Origin: Agrypnia vestita
Taxonomy: Eukaryota; Arthropoda; Insecta; Trichoptera; Phryganeidae
NCBI GenBank assembly: GCA_016648135.1
Contig: JADDOH010010373.1
Coordinates: 1 to 64,000 of the forward strand
Length of the DNA: 64,000 bases
Reading direction: 5' to 3'
Shown here: one piece after another, positions 10,579 through 23,064 of the stretch
Numbering within the stretch: the first letter of the stretch is position 1
How the letters are laid out: the number at the start of each line of letters is the position of its first letter
Translations under genes and position numbers: made by a program
Notes under the pieces: model-generated
What the model saw: only the letters and a program-made list of their open reading frames with translations
Database searches by the model: none
What the model was told of the DNA's origin: nothing

Positions 10579-10995
10579 TTGAATTACCGTCCCATCAGCC
10601 TTCCCTCGACAATCAGCAAATTGCTAGAAAAAATTATTTTGGCACGCCTGGTAGCATATACTCAAACAAGAAACATACTCCCCGACGACCAATTCGGTTT
10701 CGGAACAAGGCACAGTACGACCCAGCAACTGGTCAGAGTGATCGAGCAGGTCTCAACGGGCTTCAATTGGAAGAAAAGTACCACTGTGGCACTTCTTGAC
10801 CTCGCGGAGACCTTTGACACTGTCTGGATTGACGGGCTGATTTATAAAATGATCTCGATTGGCGTACCGCGGTACCTAATCGATGTCATCCAATCTTATC
10901 TTTCAGGCAGAAAATTTACAGTTTCGGGGAGAGAATTTTCTTCAACGGCCCATGGGCGTGCCTCGAGGCAGCCTGCTGGGACCACATTTATTTAA
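10579..10995 (+). pseudogene. Jockey-like LINE reverse transcriptase, fingers and palm
   Basis: Contains NYRPISLPSTISKLLEK, FGFGTRHSTTQQLVR and the catalytic-aspartate region TTVALLDLAETFDTVW, the early reverse-transcriptase blocks of the Jockey clade. A frameshift near 10960 moves the following block (GVPRGSLLGPHLFNIFTHDIP) into another frame. The remaining palm motif IFADDTALLST lies after the insertion at 11526. Confidence 0.85.
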
Positions 10996-11016
10996 CATTT
11001 TTACTCACGACATTCC

Positions 11017-11525
11017 TTTTTATTTTATTTATTTATTTATTTATCTTCATCCTGTTACACGACATAGAGAGGGAGCCGCTCATCTCACTAGGAAGAACCT
11101 GTGCTGAGATGAGCAGCTGAACAATATAGTGAGAACAAAAAATAATAAAGATATACAACAAAATATTATATAACTATAAGATTAATTAATTAATTGAGTA
11201 TTTAAATATAAAATGTAGATAATAAGAACAGTATATATATAGTATAATACAAAAGCAATAGTGAAAGTAAAGTAATATATATAAAAAATCATATTCATGG
11301 ATAGTAACAAAATGTATATATAATAGCACAGTTAAAATTATATTTAGGTATATACCTATATAAGAGAATTAAATGAATGTTTGTGTATATTAAATAGTGA
11401 TAAGAAATGAAGTTTAATAAACAATAAATTATGACCTGTTTTCGGCAGTTGGGTATTTGTGCAAACGCAGGTGACACTAATGTCTTCTCGAATAGTGTTG
11501 TGTAAAAATCCTTCTTTGCAGAACC
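11017..11525 (-). mobile_element. AT-rich insertion inside the LINE
   Basis: It interrupts the reverse transcriptase between FNIFTHDIP and RAIFADDTAL. It starts with a TTTATTTATTTATTTA run, which reads as an A-rich tail on the minus strand, so it may be the 3' end of a minus-strand retroelement. No protein is recognised and no target duplication was established. Confidence 0.5.
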
Positions 11526-11760
11526 GCTCGCGAGCCATCTTCGCAGACGACACAGCACTACTATCGACATTACGAAGTCCCGACCTGGCCTCCAGGCAGC
11601 TCCAGGGTGCCCTAACCCAAATGGTGGCATACTACCGCCAATGGAAGCTCAAATTAAACGAGGACAAGACGGAGACCATACTCTTCTCACACTACTCCAG
11701 ACCACGACCACGAGTAAAAATACTCGTCAACGAAAGCGAGATCGACTAGTCAAAAGAGGT
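11526..11760 (+). pseudogene. Jockey-like LINE reverse transcriptase, active-site block
   Basis: Reads RAIFADDTALLSTLRSPDLA, then YRQWKLKLNEDKTETILFSH. FADD is the catalytic aspartate pair (a YADD variant) and the KLNEDKTE stretch is the thumb. It follows the AT-rich insertion and is cut after VKYLGLTLDSRLTW by the hAT-type miniature at 11808. Confidence 0.85.
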
Positions 11761-11807
11761 CAAATACCTCGGACTGACGCTCGACTCACGCCTCACATGG
11801 AACCCAC

Positions 11808-12720
11808 TAGGGATGGGTCGTCGACGTATTTACCGTCGACGAAACGAGACCGTTCAAGTCCGTCCATCGACGAGACGATCAACTAGTTGAATTCGTCAAC
11901 TAGTTGACGCGTCAACTTCGTTACGCGGACGTTCTATCTAAACATCGGGACGATGATCAACTGTCTACGGTTCGACGCGACGCCGCTCGACGGCTCAACC
12001 GTTGGCTATTTTTATTACGTTAATTTTTAAAAATTAAAGAAGTTCGAAGGAATATAGTTTCGGGGAAAGTAAAACCGCTAGGTACTTGTGCTTATATGTA
12101 AAAAGAAATATTTTATTATTTTTTTGTTTACGCACATTATAGGCTTTTACATATTGTTTTGTATAATTCTTTCTATATATAAAAAAGAAAGAAGTAGGTA
12201 TACACAACAATATCAGGTGTAAGCAGTAAAATATTAGTTCAATAAAAAATAGAATAATTAAAGAGAATTGTTTTATTTTGTACAGCGGAAAATTGGGAAT
12301 TCACCGAAACGTCGCACGTGCACATCGCACAAATCAAGTAAAAAATATTAGCTTATTAAACCTATCTCTCCCTACGCATGCATTCAAATTTTAAGTCTCT
12401 GTCATAGTTCGTGTACACAGATCTGCACTCTATGGTCGTGTACTTTAGAGTTGAAATGAAATTACCCGTCGAGCCGTCCATGGCGTCTACAAGTCGACAG
12501 CGAGAGATGAGAGAGAAATAAACGGAGACGTTTTGTCTTGCTCTCGCTCGTTGCTTTGCACTACGTTGAATCTCGAATCGTCCACCGTCCACGGCGCCGG
12601 CGTCCGCCTTCAACCGTCTATGAATTCAACTAGTCCATGTGATAAACGTAAACCGTCGACACGTCGACGCAACGTCAACGGTTGATTTCAACTAGTCCGT
12701 CCATTCAACGCCCATCCCTA
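11808..12720. mobile_element. hAT-type miniature (TAGGGATGGG family), 913 bp
   Basis: The ends are TAGGGATGGG and CCCATCCCTA, and the 8-bp duplication GAACCCAC is present on both sides (11800-11807 and 12721-12728). Removing the element and one duplicate restores the LINE coding sequence. The interior is rich in GTCGAC and CAACTAGTTGA palindromes and encodes nothing recognised. Close relatives lie at 54952-55727 and, sharing only the ends, at 30647-31153. Confidence 0.93.
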
Positions 12721-12905
12721 GAACCCACACATACAAAACACCCGGCATAAGGCGAACCGAACCATCGGCTCGCTTCGTGCTATTTTTAACAGAACCGGCT
12801 CATTCTCAATCAAAAACAAAACCACGCTATACAACTATAACAACCATCACATACGCGGCACCTGCCTTCAGCAATATTCAAGACACAAAATGCAACTAAC
12901 TTCTT

Positions 12906-14352
12906 GAAGACTCGTTATACAAAATAAATCACTTAAAAACATATAATGACGAAAATATTGTTACTGAAATTGTTTATCTTCCACCGGTGGGTGTGAGCGA
13001 TCATGTCATATTACTGGCTACCATGCAACTTTATAGCGGCAAAGAAATGCATGATGCTGAAAAAAGGTATAAACATAATTTCTGGCGTGTGGACTTTGAT
13101 AGAGTGAATGGTGTCTTAGCGAACCTTAACATACCCCATGGCTATTCCAGTGGGAATATAGATAACATGTGGGACAATTTCATGGAAATTTTTCATGACA
13201 ATATAGAATCCTGTGCCCCACTTGTCTTAAATAAAAATCTTAAGTCAAAATGTAAACCGTGGATTTCCAAACAAATAGCTGATTTAACCAAGGAAAAAAG
13301 GAAACTGTGGAACATATATAAGAAGAATCTGAACCCGGGAGATTATAAGAAATACAGAGTGCTAAATAATAAAATAACTTCAGAAATAAGGAATTCTAGG
13401 AAAAGTTATGAACAATCAGTTGTTGATAAAGGTCCAAAGGCATTTTATAGTTACACTCGTAGACTGTTGGCATCAAGATCTACAGTACCAAGAGTCTTGC
13501 GTAATGATGAGGATGGCTCTATAGTTGTGGACCCCCAGTGTGTTGCTGATTTATTTGCTTCACAGTTTGTCAAATCATATGTAAAAGAACCAGGCGGAGC
13601 ACTGCCGGCAATGGACTATCCCCAGCGTTCTGCCAATTCGATAACAACAGTTTCCATAACATCGGAACTTATTGAGAAACAGCTGAAAAATCTTAAGGAG
13701 GATGCAGCTCCTGGTCCTGATAATATTCCTTCTGTTGTACTGAAGCGTTGTGCTGGCCCCTTGAGCGCCATTATTGCCCCCATAATGCAAAAATCTCTTG
13801 ATGAAGGAAAACTACCCGCGGATTGGAAGAGGGCAATAGTAACTCCCATTTATAAGAAGGGAGACAAATTGAATCCAGCCAACTACAGACCTATAAGCTT
13901 AACATCAGTTCTGTGTAAGGTAATGGAGAGAATTATCGCTGAGGACTTACGAAGATTTATGGAAGACAACGGCATTGTAGATTTGGATCAGCACGGATTT
14001 GTGCCTGGACGTTCCACTGTGACTAATCTTCTCACATGTCTCCTACATCCTCCATGTACAATATTCCTAATATGACAGATATGTTTGCATTTAACACTAA
14101 TGTGGGCCTTCGAGGACATCATCTGAAGTTGAGCAAGTCTCGGTTCTCGTGTAACCCAAGAAAGCATGCATTAAGCAATAGAGTGGTCAATATGTGGAAC
14201 AGTTTGCCCGAGGATGTTGTGTCTGCAGCCAGTGTCAACCAATTTAAGAATAGGCTGGATATTCAAATGAGAGACAGTGATATGGGCCTATCAGCTTAAG
14301 CTGCCTGCCCATTATCAATAATAATAATAATAATAATAATAATATTAAACAC
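12906..14352 (+). mobile_element. CR1/L2-like LINE nested in the Jockey-like LINE
   Basis: The segment encodes the end of an endonuclease, a linker and the first part of a reverse transcriptase, then a C-terminal domain, and ends in an (AAT)n tail at about 14315-14345, typical of CR1/L2-type LINEs. Jockey-like coding sequence lies on both sides, so this element arrived later. It is 5'-truncated within the endonuclease. Confidence 0.8.
12987..14299 (+). pseudogene. CR1/L2-like LINE ORF2, internally deleted
   Basis: Starts in the endonuclease tail (VGVSDHVILLATMQLY) and passes PWISKQIADLTKEKRKLW into reverse-transcriptase blocks EDAAPGPDNIPSVVLKRC, VTPIYKKGDKLNPANYRPIS and QHGFVPGRSTVTNLL. At about 14035 the core, including the FADD aspartates, is missing. 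The sequence jumps to the C-terminal tail RGHHLKLSKSRFSC and VVNMWNSLPEDVVSAASVNQ in another frame. It therefore cannot encode active reverse transcriptase. It could be a deletion derivative that was mobilised in trans. Confidence 0.88.
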
Positions 14353-14411
14353 CTCACCCAAAACAAACATTAAAAAATGCACCATCATCACAAGGTGGAC
14401 ACAATCAAACA

Positions 14412-14594
14412 ATGCTTTCACAAACTGTCAGCAAACTTCCACAATCATGCACCTTTTCTCTACAAGAAAATCCTCTCATCCGTAATCTCGGTTCTTACGA
14501 ACACGATATTAGTCTTCTGCCTTTCAGATACAAGTACAGATTGCCCCGTCACTACTTCATGAAGCAGCAAAATGTGCTCGATCCCCCGGATTGA
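14412..14594 (+). pseudogene. Jockey-like LINE C-terminus after the nested insertions
   Basis: Reads NPLIRNLGSYEHDISLLPFR, then YKYRLPRHYFMKQQN and a stop. This is the usual LINE C-terminal tail and belongs with the pieces at 10579-12905. A 3' tail with AATAAATATT follows. Confidence 0.65.
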
Positions 14595-15003
14595 GTGCAG
14601 AGTGAGTGAGGCAGACAGCGTCGACTCGTTCACCCAAATTATGATCTGTATATAAATAAATATTATTTTAGTTGTAGTTGTGTATTTTACTATTTTTAAT
14701 ATTGTAATAAGGCGGCACTGTACACAAAGTGTCGCGCCTAAATAATTTGAAATTTTTAATAATCACCTAAAATGTTTAGTGGGTTTTTTCTTAAAAAATT
14801 TTTACCCTTTCGAATTCATGTAAAATTATAAAACATACGATGTTATAACAAGTAGTTTGTAAAAGTGTTAAAGTTATAAAACTGACGCACTTATAGAAGA
14901 AGTAGATTTATGCGGTCTAGCCGCATGTAAAGTATTCGAGAGTACCGTTAACTCTAAGGAATCTAAAAAAAAACAGTCAATCGTTCGGCAGTTTTGAGCT
15001 CGC

Positions 15004-15080
15004 CAGTTGTAGTGCGTGGTGCGAATCCACAGTTGTAGTGCGTAGTGCAAGTCCACAGTCGTAGTGCATGGTGCGAGTTT
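15004..15080. repeat. 26-bp tandem repeat, three units
   Basis: Units of the form CAGTTGTAGTGCGTGGTGCG plus AATCCA repeat three times with a few substitutions. No other structure is evident between 14791 and 15990. Confidence 0.8.
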
Positions 15081-15370
15081 GTGATAAACCTGACCTAACC
15101 GTGTATAATGTGGTTGAGCCTTGGCTCACCGAACCGAAGCTACCAACTAAATTTTTTTCGAATCTAACCGAAATTAATAAACCATCTAATATAAGTTCTA
15201 ATTCAGATACGCAAACTAAAATACTCTTACTGATCTCGATCGTACTGTTCAAAAATACACATTATAAAATAGATAATAACCTAAAGTATCTCTACGTAGA
15301 TAAAAGGTTAGAATTATCCGTTTTGAATGAACTGAAAGGATTATTTTGTAAGAACGCGATGCGGTCGTAA

Positions 15371-18300
15371 TGTTTCTTATCGATGTTTAATTAATATCAA
15401 AATCCTATTAAGTTATCGCAAGTTTCATTCTAAATGCAAATACTACCTAATGGCTTTTATCCTAGTTTACCAGGATATGTCTCTTTACTAGATTATTTAT
15501 TAAATGGCTCTTGATGTCGTTTTTTTCCTAATTTATAAATAAATAAATCACTATACTCTCACTCAATTACTATAGAAACGTCGAAGTTATTGGCGAATAT
15601 CGTCTTTAGTCTATAACTCCCCCTCTATTGTGACGCATGTGGCAACCCAAATATTTCAGAAAACGTGTTGGAAATTCTATATTTACACATACAAAGATAA
15701 TAATATACTTATAATTTTAACTCGGACTTGACTACAAATACGTATAAAATTTATTGTTTAGAGTTTCCATTTACTGGAATAACTAACCATAACAGAAACG
15801 TATAATATCTGAAAGAAAAAGCACATTTACATATCATTTTGTTTTTAAATTTGCTTACTTTTGTTGGCTGCTTCTATATACAATTTATAGTTTGGAGAAA
15901 AACACATAATCAGATTGTTTCAGTGATTCGCCTCTGGATTGATTATCTTGGTAGAAACTGTATTTATCTGCAAACCGAGAGTCTAATAATTTGAAAATAG
16001 GTCTACTTCCGAGTATGCGGTGTCTGTCGCTAACAGTACTTCACTTTCCTCGTTAGGAATTTATTTAACAAGTTTAAAAATGAATCTATGTAAAGGAGGA
16101 TTGATGTCCGTGGCTAATGACATATCCTCGGTTTCCGCGCTAAAGGGGCCCCATCGGCCCGCCCCTTTAATGGCCATGAAAAACTTCCTTCTATACATTT
16201 TCTCTGGCGTTTCCTTTACCTTGATAAACAATCCGAAGCTAAATCTTGATATAGCCACGTAGTATGTTCCATTGCCTCGACAAATCGTCAGCATTCCGAA
16301 GAAAATGTAAATCCAAGGTATACCAAAACTTTAGGGATCACTTGCGTCTAAAGATTAAGTTGGAAGATATTAATAGTGGCACCTAATTCTTTTTAGGGGT
16401 CCTTGCGTCTAAAAGAATGTTGGTTATTAGTTTAAAGCTGATTATTGCAATTTATCCTCTGTGGAGTATAAAGATAATTTCTTGGTAAATGAAAATGTGA
16501 ATTCCTCCTCGTAGAATGAAGACAAGTATGTTTAACCAATGGAACATTCCACGTGAACAGAATATATTAACCATGTGTCAATACATTCATAGATATCCAA
16601 AGCGTAGTGAATAAATCTACCTCACCAACTTCCTATGACCATGTGACTATATTTATACAATAATTAAACGAGTTATCTGAGCAAAATAATTCGTGTAGAT
16701 AACGGGAATACTTTATTTCAAATATCGTTGAAGCAAAATTTAACGTCCGAACGAAATCGCAATATTCAGGGGTGTATCCTGAATCGGTTGCGCATAATTA
16801 ATAACCCGATTCACTTTCTCTCCCTCCCGTTCATATAAGTCAGAATCAATTATTTCGAAATCACAGCGCTCTCACCTAGAAGTTTCTTCCTTCAATCAAG
16901 TACAGGCGTAATTTCGACCCATTGAGGAATGACCCATCTGTACTTCTTGAAATTCCCTAGTTAGAACTAGTTCTTTATATATAGAGAATATGCACGTAAT
17001 TATGGATTTTTGTCCTCATGATTGAACGTCTCCTTGGCAAGAAGCGGGGCAAACCCAAAACAATCAACCCACTTCATTCGCTCCCTCTCTTGCGTTCAAA
17101 TGATTTGAATTACGTCTAATGGGATTAAAATGGATTGGTTCTTGTCTTTCTCCACTCCATGATCCATCAGAAATCACGCCGAACTAATTCCGGGGGTCAA
17201 CAACACAGACTTCGGACCAAACGTCATAGCTAATGAGTTATTTCGGGCAGTGGTCCCTTATGGGAATGAAGCCTTACTTATAAACCCATTGTCCGACGTA
17301 TATCATGGTCTTTATACTCCATGCTTGCTTCCACCAAAACTGAACGATGCCATCGCAAGATGAGTCATGCTATATCAATCCTAACTGCATTATTTATAAT
17401 GAATCTAAAATATCGTCATAATTTTGTTACTCGAAATCAATATATATGGTTTATTCTATCTCTCAGGGGTTGAACGACGCAATCTCAAAACAACCAAATC
17501 CGACTACATTTTAAATCCTCTTTCAAATGATTTGAATTATGCTTAATGAAATTAAATATGTATCTTTCCTAAGAAAATACTGCCTACTTCGATATTAACT
17601 GTAGATAAACTTGCTTTAGAAAATTTTAGAACATTTAGAAACAGTTTAACAATACTATTATATAGACTAAAAGGTACTCATCCTGAAATCTTGTAGTGGC
17701 TTGAATCCGTAGCTCAGAAGGCCCTTCCTCCAGACTCTGCATAAGTGTGAATCTTGTTCCTCCAACTTCCCATTTGGCACATATCTCTTCTTCATTCTCT
17801 CGATGGTTATAAATACATTTAAAAGAATCCTAACTGTCTTTATTCCAATAATGAGATCCCGATTTAAATTCAAAAATGATTTTAAAACAATCGAAGCACA
17901 AGACTAAGTAACGCATCCCTAAATTTCGACTATAAACCAGACGTTAATTATTTCGCTCTATATTGACGCTTGTATGCTGGCGTCACAACAGCTAAAATTT
18001 TGTTTATCTTTCGAAAATGCGGCACAACGCAGGCATTTGTAATACTCCTATATTTTAATACTGACATTTTGACACTATAACAGCGATGAATTTGGATGCT
18101 TTCGTAACTGATTGTCAAATACCGAAACAAATTGCTTTGGAAATTATATCTCAGATACCGTAAAAACGCGCGAAACAAACGAAACCAGCGTGGCCTATCG
18201 GTTGAAATCCCTTCCAAAAAACTCTCTAGTTAACGCTCCAACACCTACTTATAAACTTTTTTCATCGGAAATTCCTTCTCGAAGCTTCCCCCTCCACCAA

Positions 18301-19600
18301 AGATCTCATTGGTTAATTTCTATCATGTTTTCAAATCAGGCCTATCACGAGCCAACACCTATTTACGAGTCTATCTACCATGGGTGTAGTGAAACTTTTC
18401 TCCAATACGAATAATATTATTATTTTTTTGAATCGACGTCCTGCCGTCAGTGGCGCAGTCGTGACTTTCACAACACAAGTAATAAATTAATCTTAATTAG
18501 TTCTTTTGGAGATATTCGATATAATTATTATTTTATTTCTTATTTCTTGTAATAGGGTGGCAGGTTAAATTCATCACAAGTTCACGTACCCGGCACGCAT
18601 TGGGGAAGATTGCTTCCGCCCCTGAGACAGGAGATTACCAGTGCCAGGGTGAGGCACGCCAACCGTGCGGTTCGGGTTCGACTCAGAAGAAAGAAGAAAC
18701 GATCTAGAATGAGGCTGTGAAAGTGTAAATTTAAGTTAGGTTAGTCAGCATAACGTAATTATAAATAGAGCTTTTGCGTCCGTTTTGATAATAAATATGT
18801 AACAGTGGATTTCTATATTATTTTTATTTGAATTCCCGCTTTCCCTTGACAATTTCTATGTGTATGTGTGAACGCGTCTACAGAGGAAAAGACGCGGGTT
18901 CAACAACACACTTTCACTTTTTTATTGCAACCAAACGAAAACTTCTGTACCGCTAAAAAGCAAAACCCAAACTAACTTGAATATTCCATCTTCCAGGTAT
19001 AAGTCATAAAACCTAAAACCTTAGGTAAAGTACCCCGGCAGTAAAAATTACATATCGTATTTGTAGAGGAATCTTTTACTTCTCTTTAGATACCAGCTCA
19101 GCGGAAAAAAAACAGGTCTCAATCTTCAGGGTAGTTCTGATTCAGGAGTGTTTGGTGGGTATCGGGAAGTAAATGAAAGAAAAATGTTGAGTATAATATT
19201 ATATTAGAACAAGTTTTTGTAAATGGTACAGTTGTAAATACAAGAAAAATGACACTACATTTTCTCATCAATACTTGAAATCCTAGTGGATTGCAACCGC
19301 TTTAAAAAAATTAGTAACCTATAGTAAATCTAAATTATTTTAGAATTAAATTCTTGACATAGTTTTTACTTAAAGCAATGTACAGGTTAAGACAGAACGC
19401 AGGTCACTAGAGGGAGTCAGGTGTTAAGTTCACAGAGATTAACCACTTTTCACCTGTTATTTGGGGGGAATGGGCACTCTTTGACTTTGAACATAAAAAA
19501 AAGTGTGATAACACAAGAAAAAATGGTTTCTTTTTTCCTACTTGACTTGGAGAGGGCCGCCTTTAGCCAAGGTCGGCGTTGGCCTGCCGGTGTTCGGGAA
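15371..19600. other. Long stretch without a recognised gene
   Basis: The only open frames are short and unrecognised: minus 16294-16061 (ends INPPLHRFIFKLVK) and minus 17873-17667 (contains RYVPNGKLEEQDSHLCRVW). Two diverged direct repeats containing CAAATGATTTGAATTA lie at about 17095-17125 and 17520-17550, suggesting old repeated DNA. The word TGGCGCAGTCG at about 18452-18462 resembles a retroviral-type primer-binding site, but no paired LTRs were found. I see nothing further to support. Confidence 0.4.
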
Positions 19601-19610
19601 ACTCGTCAGG

Positions 19611-19942
19611 AACAGCTGTATTTATTGTACGATTGTACATGGATATCGATCTTATAGTACAAATTCGTTGTTAATCGTTGTAAAACTTTTACAAATTCAC
19701 TGGTTGACGACGTCTTTTATTGATTATGATAAACAGCTATATTTATTGTACGAATGTACATTGTACTTATAGTACAAATTCGTTGTTAATCGTTGGAAAA
19801 CTTTTACAAATTCACTGGTTGACGACGCCTTTTATTGATTATGATAAACAGCTGTATTTATTGTACGATTGTACATGGATATCGATCTTATAGTACAAAT
19901 TCGTTGTTAATCGTTGGAAAACTTTTACAAATTTACTTAATT
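19611..19942. repeat. Tandem repeat of about 117-120 bp, three copies
   Basis: Copies start at about 19611, 19730 and 19844, each with CAGCTGTATTTATTGTACGA or a close variant, then TAGTACAAATTCGTTGTTAA and CGTTG(T/G)AAAACTTTTACAAA. The third copy lacks the GACGACG(T/C)CTTTTATTGATT end. The second differs by a short deletion around GTACATGGATATCGATC. No coding role is evident. Confidence 0.9.
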
Positions 19943-20595
19943 ATTAAATAAAATCACGACATCGGCATTTAAAACACTTTTTCTGTGATTATTTGAACCT
20001 TTAATTCGATTAGATAGCGAAATTTCGACCGGCGGTGACAGCAAAGCCGTCCTTGCACGAAAGTGAAGAACCAAAAAAAAAAACATTAACGTCTAGTCTC
20101 GGCCCCGAGTTGAAATTTGTCAATTAAAACACTTAAAACGTTACACCGTCGTAGTATTCCTGGCGATTACGCCATTTCTGATAGCGGCGACGGCGGCCAT
20201 TTAAATTTTATGAGATTGTAATAACATTTATAAATTGTTAATTGATTTCGACGGCTATATATAATAAACGCTGAAATCATCAACACAATGCACTACACAA
20301 TTCGGAAGCTTATTTCCCGCGAGACATTTTACACATTCGTACACATGATATCAAACACTACGCAATGAAATCCTGCGTTAATTTCACGGTGAATTTACAC
20401 GATAAACCCGTGCGATCCGCCTTTTTGCGATCGATGAAGATGACTGGCGAAAAAGATGCGTCGGTGCGCACATCGCACGCCGAGAGGATGCGCGCGCAGG
20501 CAGACGCTAGCCTGGCTCCAAATGGCGGAAACTTCCAAACCACCGTCAGAGATTCAAATATCAAAAGACCTATGACATACTAGAAGGATATTATT

Positions 20596-20677
20596 GTTCG
20601 TAGAGCGTCGTCTCTGTCACTCACAATTACGTGACGTTTTGTTGCTAATGTGCGACAGAGACGATGCTCTACGAAGC
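20596..20677. repeat. Short inverted repeat, possible miniature element
   Basis: GTTCGTAGAGCGTCGTCTCT on the left pairs with AGAGACGATGCTCTACGAAG on the right around a loop of about 35 bases that includes ACGTGACGT. No coding capacity. The surrounding 19943-22043 has no recognised gene. Confidence 0.65.
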
Positions 20678-21689
20678 CAAAGCTAGCGGATTATCTCCTT
20701 CGAAAGCTCGATATTTATGATATTTATCGTCGGGTAGGTAAAGAAAATATTTACCCGCTTGCCCAGATCATTTTATTTCAAAGTGCATATTTTTTATTTC
20801 TGAAAATAAACAAGATATAGTTGTTGAAATTGACACACAATTTAAACAGAGGAAGATGAACATTTTGAAATCATCTGAACCGACAATATTTGATTCAAGT
20901 TAAATTGTCGACAGTTTGGCATTTCCTCGGGGTTACTTGTTTTGAATATCGGGGTAGTAATAGTATTTTTAAAAATCTTGGGAAATATTCCTGTTTTAAC
21001 CGGTCGGGTGCCGGAACGCAGATCTGCGCGAAAACTTTTGTACCCTCGATGTGCCGTAGCGCAGAACTGCGCTCCCTAGACACGTATGCGAATTCGGCCT
21101 ATTTACCTGCGTTTATGTGTTTTTATAGTTTATTATTGGTTTTACCTCAATTTTTTGAATGAATGAATGAGTTCTATTTGTCAAGTAACCTCATTTGCCG
21201 CGCAAACCGGACAAAAATTCATTCCAAATGTCATCTTCGAACCGCGCATTAATTTTGTTATTTATCTGTTAAAAACTAACCCATAAAAAACATGTTAATA
21301 TCACACTCCTCTTCTCATGGAAACAGGTTTCGATGAGAAAGGACTTCGGGATCGAAAATTAAGCAATATATAAATCGTTAAAATTTCGTAAAATCCAAAA
21401 TTATACTATAATTATTAAGTTTTTTAAACCAAAATTTGTTAGATCATTTTTATCATCGCCACGAGTTTGCCTGCAAAGTTTCGGCTCGATTGGGTCACGG
21501 GAAAAGTGTTAAAAATCGATCCAAAGTTTTTTCGGCAGACAAGCAAGCAGACGCTACGAGTTAAAAGAAAGGGAGTAAAAATCTAATACCTAAGTATTTA
21601 TTAATTAGTAAATACAAGTAAAGATAATGTATGTGCATTTATTTATTATTCGATTTTGCCGCACTAGGTATGTACCGTATACATACGCA

Positions 21690-21890
21690 TTTAGTTTAGA
21701 AATGTGATTGGTCAATTGTATGTTTTTATTTATTTTCATAGATGGCGGTAGTGTACAACCATAAATATTGTATGAAAACTTTGAATTAATGTTTAAAAAT
21801 AATCACATAAATTACATAAAATTTGAGAATGTAAATCAAATAAGGGTAGTTATTGGTCAAATGAAATCGCGCGCGCTTCCCCGGCGTCTT
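21690..21890. repeat. Inverted relative of the repeat at 6970-7330
   Basis: Shares GATGGCGGTAGTGTAC, TGTATGAAAACTTTGAAT and AGGGTAGTTATTG with the other copy, in reverse orientation. It ends near CGCGCGCGCTTCC. Unclassified. Confidence 0.6.
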
Positions 21891-22043
21891 ATTTCCTGTT
21901 ACGCATTTCTGTCCTTTTTCACAAAATCGCCGCCACAGATTGCAGGAAAGCGAGAGGAAAGTCGTCAATCATGAATAGAAATTGGATAATTGTAAGAAAA
22001 TTGAGTAATTAAATAAAAAAATATTGTAATATTTTTTAAGTAG

Positions 22044-22049
22044 TTTATT
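22044..22049 (-). terminator. Candidate polyadenylation signal of the zinc-finger gene
   Basis: AATAAA on the minus strand lies about 235 bases past the stop codon. It is plausible by position only. Confidence 0.35.
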
Positions 22050-22282
22050 GAAACTGTGAATGAAGTAAAAAATACATACATATTTTAATAAAAGAGTGAT
22101 TCAATGATTAATTATAAAACGGTGATTTACATTTAAAAGACAAATAGATTGCCCTTAGTACACACAATTCCAGTTGTAATACTGATATATGCATACACAA
22201 TTAAAAGATGTAATAAGTAACAATGTGGCTTCTAAGGATGCTTTTCCAAATAAATATTCACGTGCAGTGAGACCAACTGCAT

Positions 22283-23064
22283 TTAGGTGTGCCTAAGCCC
22301 ATGTCTTTTGAAATTACTTTTATCATTAGACATATAAGTGCACTGTGAACATGAAAACAGTTTCTCATTAGTGTGTGTTAGCGCATGTCTTTTGAAATTA
22401 CTTTTATCATTACATGTATAACTGCACTGCGAACAAAAAAACAGTTTTTCCCCAGTGTGCTTTAGAAAATGGCATTTCATGTCTGATTTTCTGTTACACG
22501 AATAATTGCACTGTGAACAATAAAAAAGTTTTTCTCCAGTGTGCTTCAGAAAATGGCAAAGCAGGGCTGATTTTCTGTTACATGAATAATCGCAATATGA
22601 ACATAGAAACTGTCTCTCTTTATCGTGCGTACGAACATGTATTTTCAGGTCTGCTTTCCTGTAACATGCATAATTGCAAAGTGTACATGAGAACGCCTTT
22701 TTCCCAGTGTGCTTCAGCGCATGAATTTGTATCTGCGATTTTTGATTGCACGAATAATTACACAGTGAACATGAAAATGGTTTTTTTCCATAGTGTCGAA
22801 GCACGTGATTTTTTAGGCCTCTTTTATAGAAGCTTGAAAAATTGCAATGCGAACACGGAAACGGTTTTTCTCCAGAGTGCCTAAGCACATGCGTTTTAAA
22901 ATATGATTTATTTTTACATGAATAATCACACTGTGCGCATAAAAACAGTTTATGTTCAGTATTTGGATGTTCGGGGGAAAAATCTGTCTTCAATTCTGAC
23001 TCTCTTTTCACTGGGAGAGGCACTACTGAGCTTGCTGATGTAGAATCGTGTGCAACGAAGTGAT
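22283..23064 (-). CDS. C2H2 zinc-finger protein, last exon with eight fingers
   Basis: The exon follows a TTTTTTATTGCAG acceptor and runs to TAA at 22285-22283. It starts HFVAHDSTSASSVVPLPVKR, then carries eight consecutive C2H2 fingers (CxxC...HxxxH spacing) joined by HTGEK-type linkers, for example EKLFYCSQCNYSCNRKSDMK. Fingers 5-8 are alike (SxCxYxCNxKS), pointing to internal duplication. The last ends RHGLRHT. The protein is expected to be a nuclear DNA-binding factor; its target is unknown. The first two bases complete a codon begun in the exon at 25788-25929, giving a predicted protein of 307 residues. It resembles the many lineage-expanded C2H2 genes of moths and butterflies. I do not recognise a specific orthologue. 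Confidence 0.88.

Larger units (their letters stand above)
10540..14790 (+). mobile_element. Jockey-like LINE split by three later insertions
   Basis: One LINE can be followed across four pieces: 10540-11016, 11526-11807, 12729-12905 and 14353 to about 14790. Coding homology resumes after each insertion. The inserts are an AT-rich segment at 11017-11525, a hAT-type miniature at 11808-12720 with an exact 8-bp duplication, and a CR1-like LINE at 12906-14352. The 5' part including the endonuclease is missing. Confidence 0.8.

Noticed and set aside
18430..18470. Primer-binding-site-like TGGCGCAGTCG suggesting an LTR retrotransposon
   Set aside because: No paired LTRs, gag or pol could be found on either side.
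22414..22884. Plus-strand open frame of 156 codons
   Set aside because: Antisense of the zinc-finger array; periodic because the fingers are periodic.
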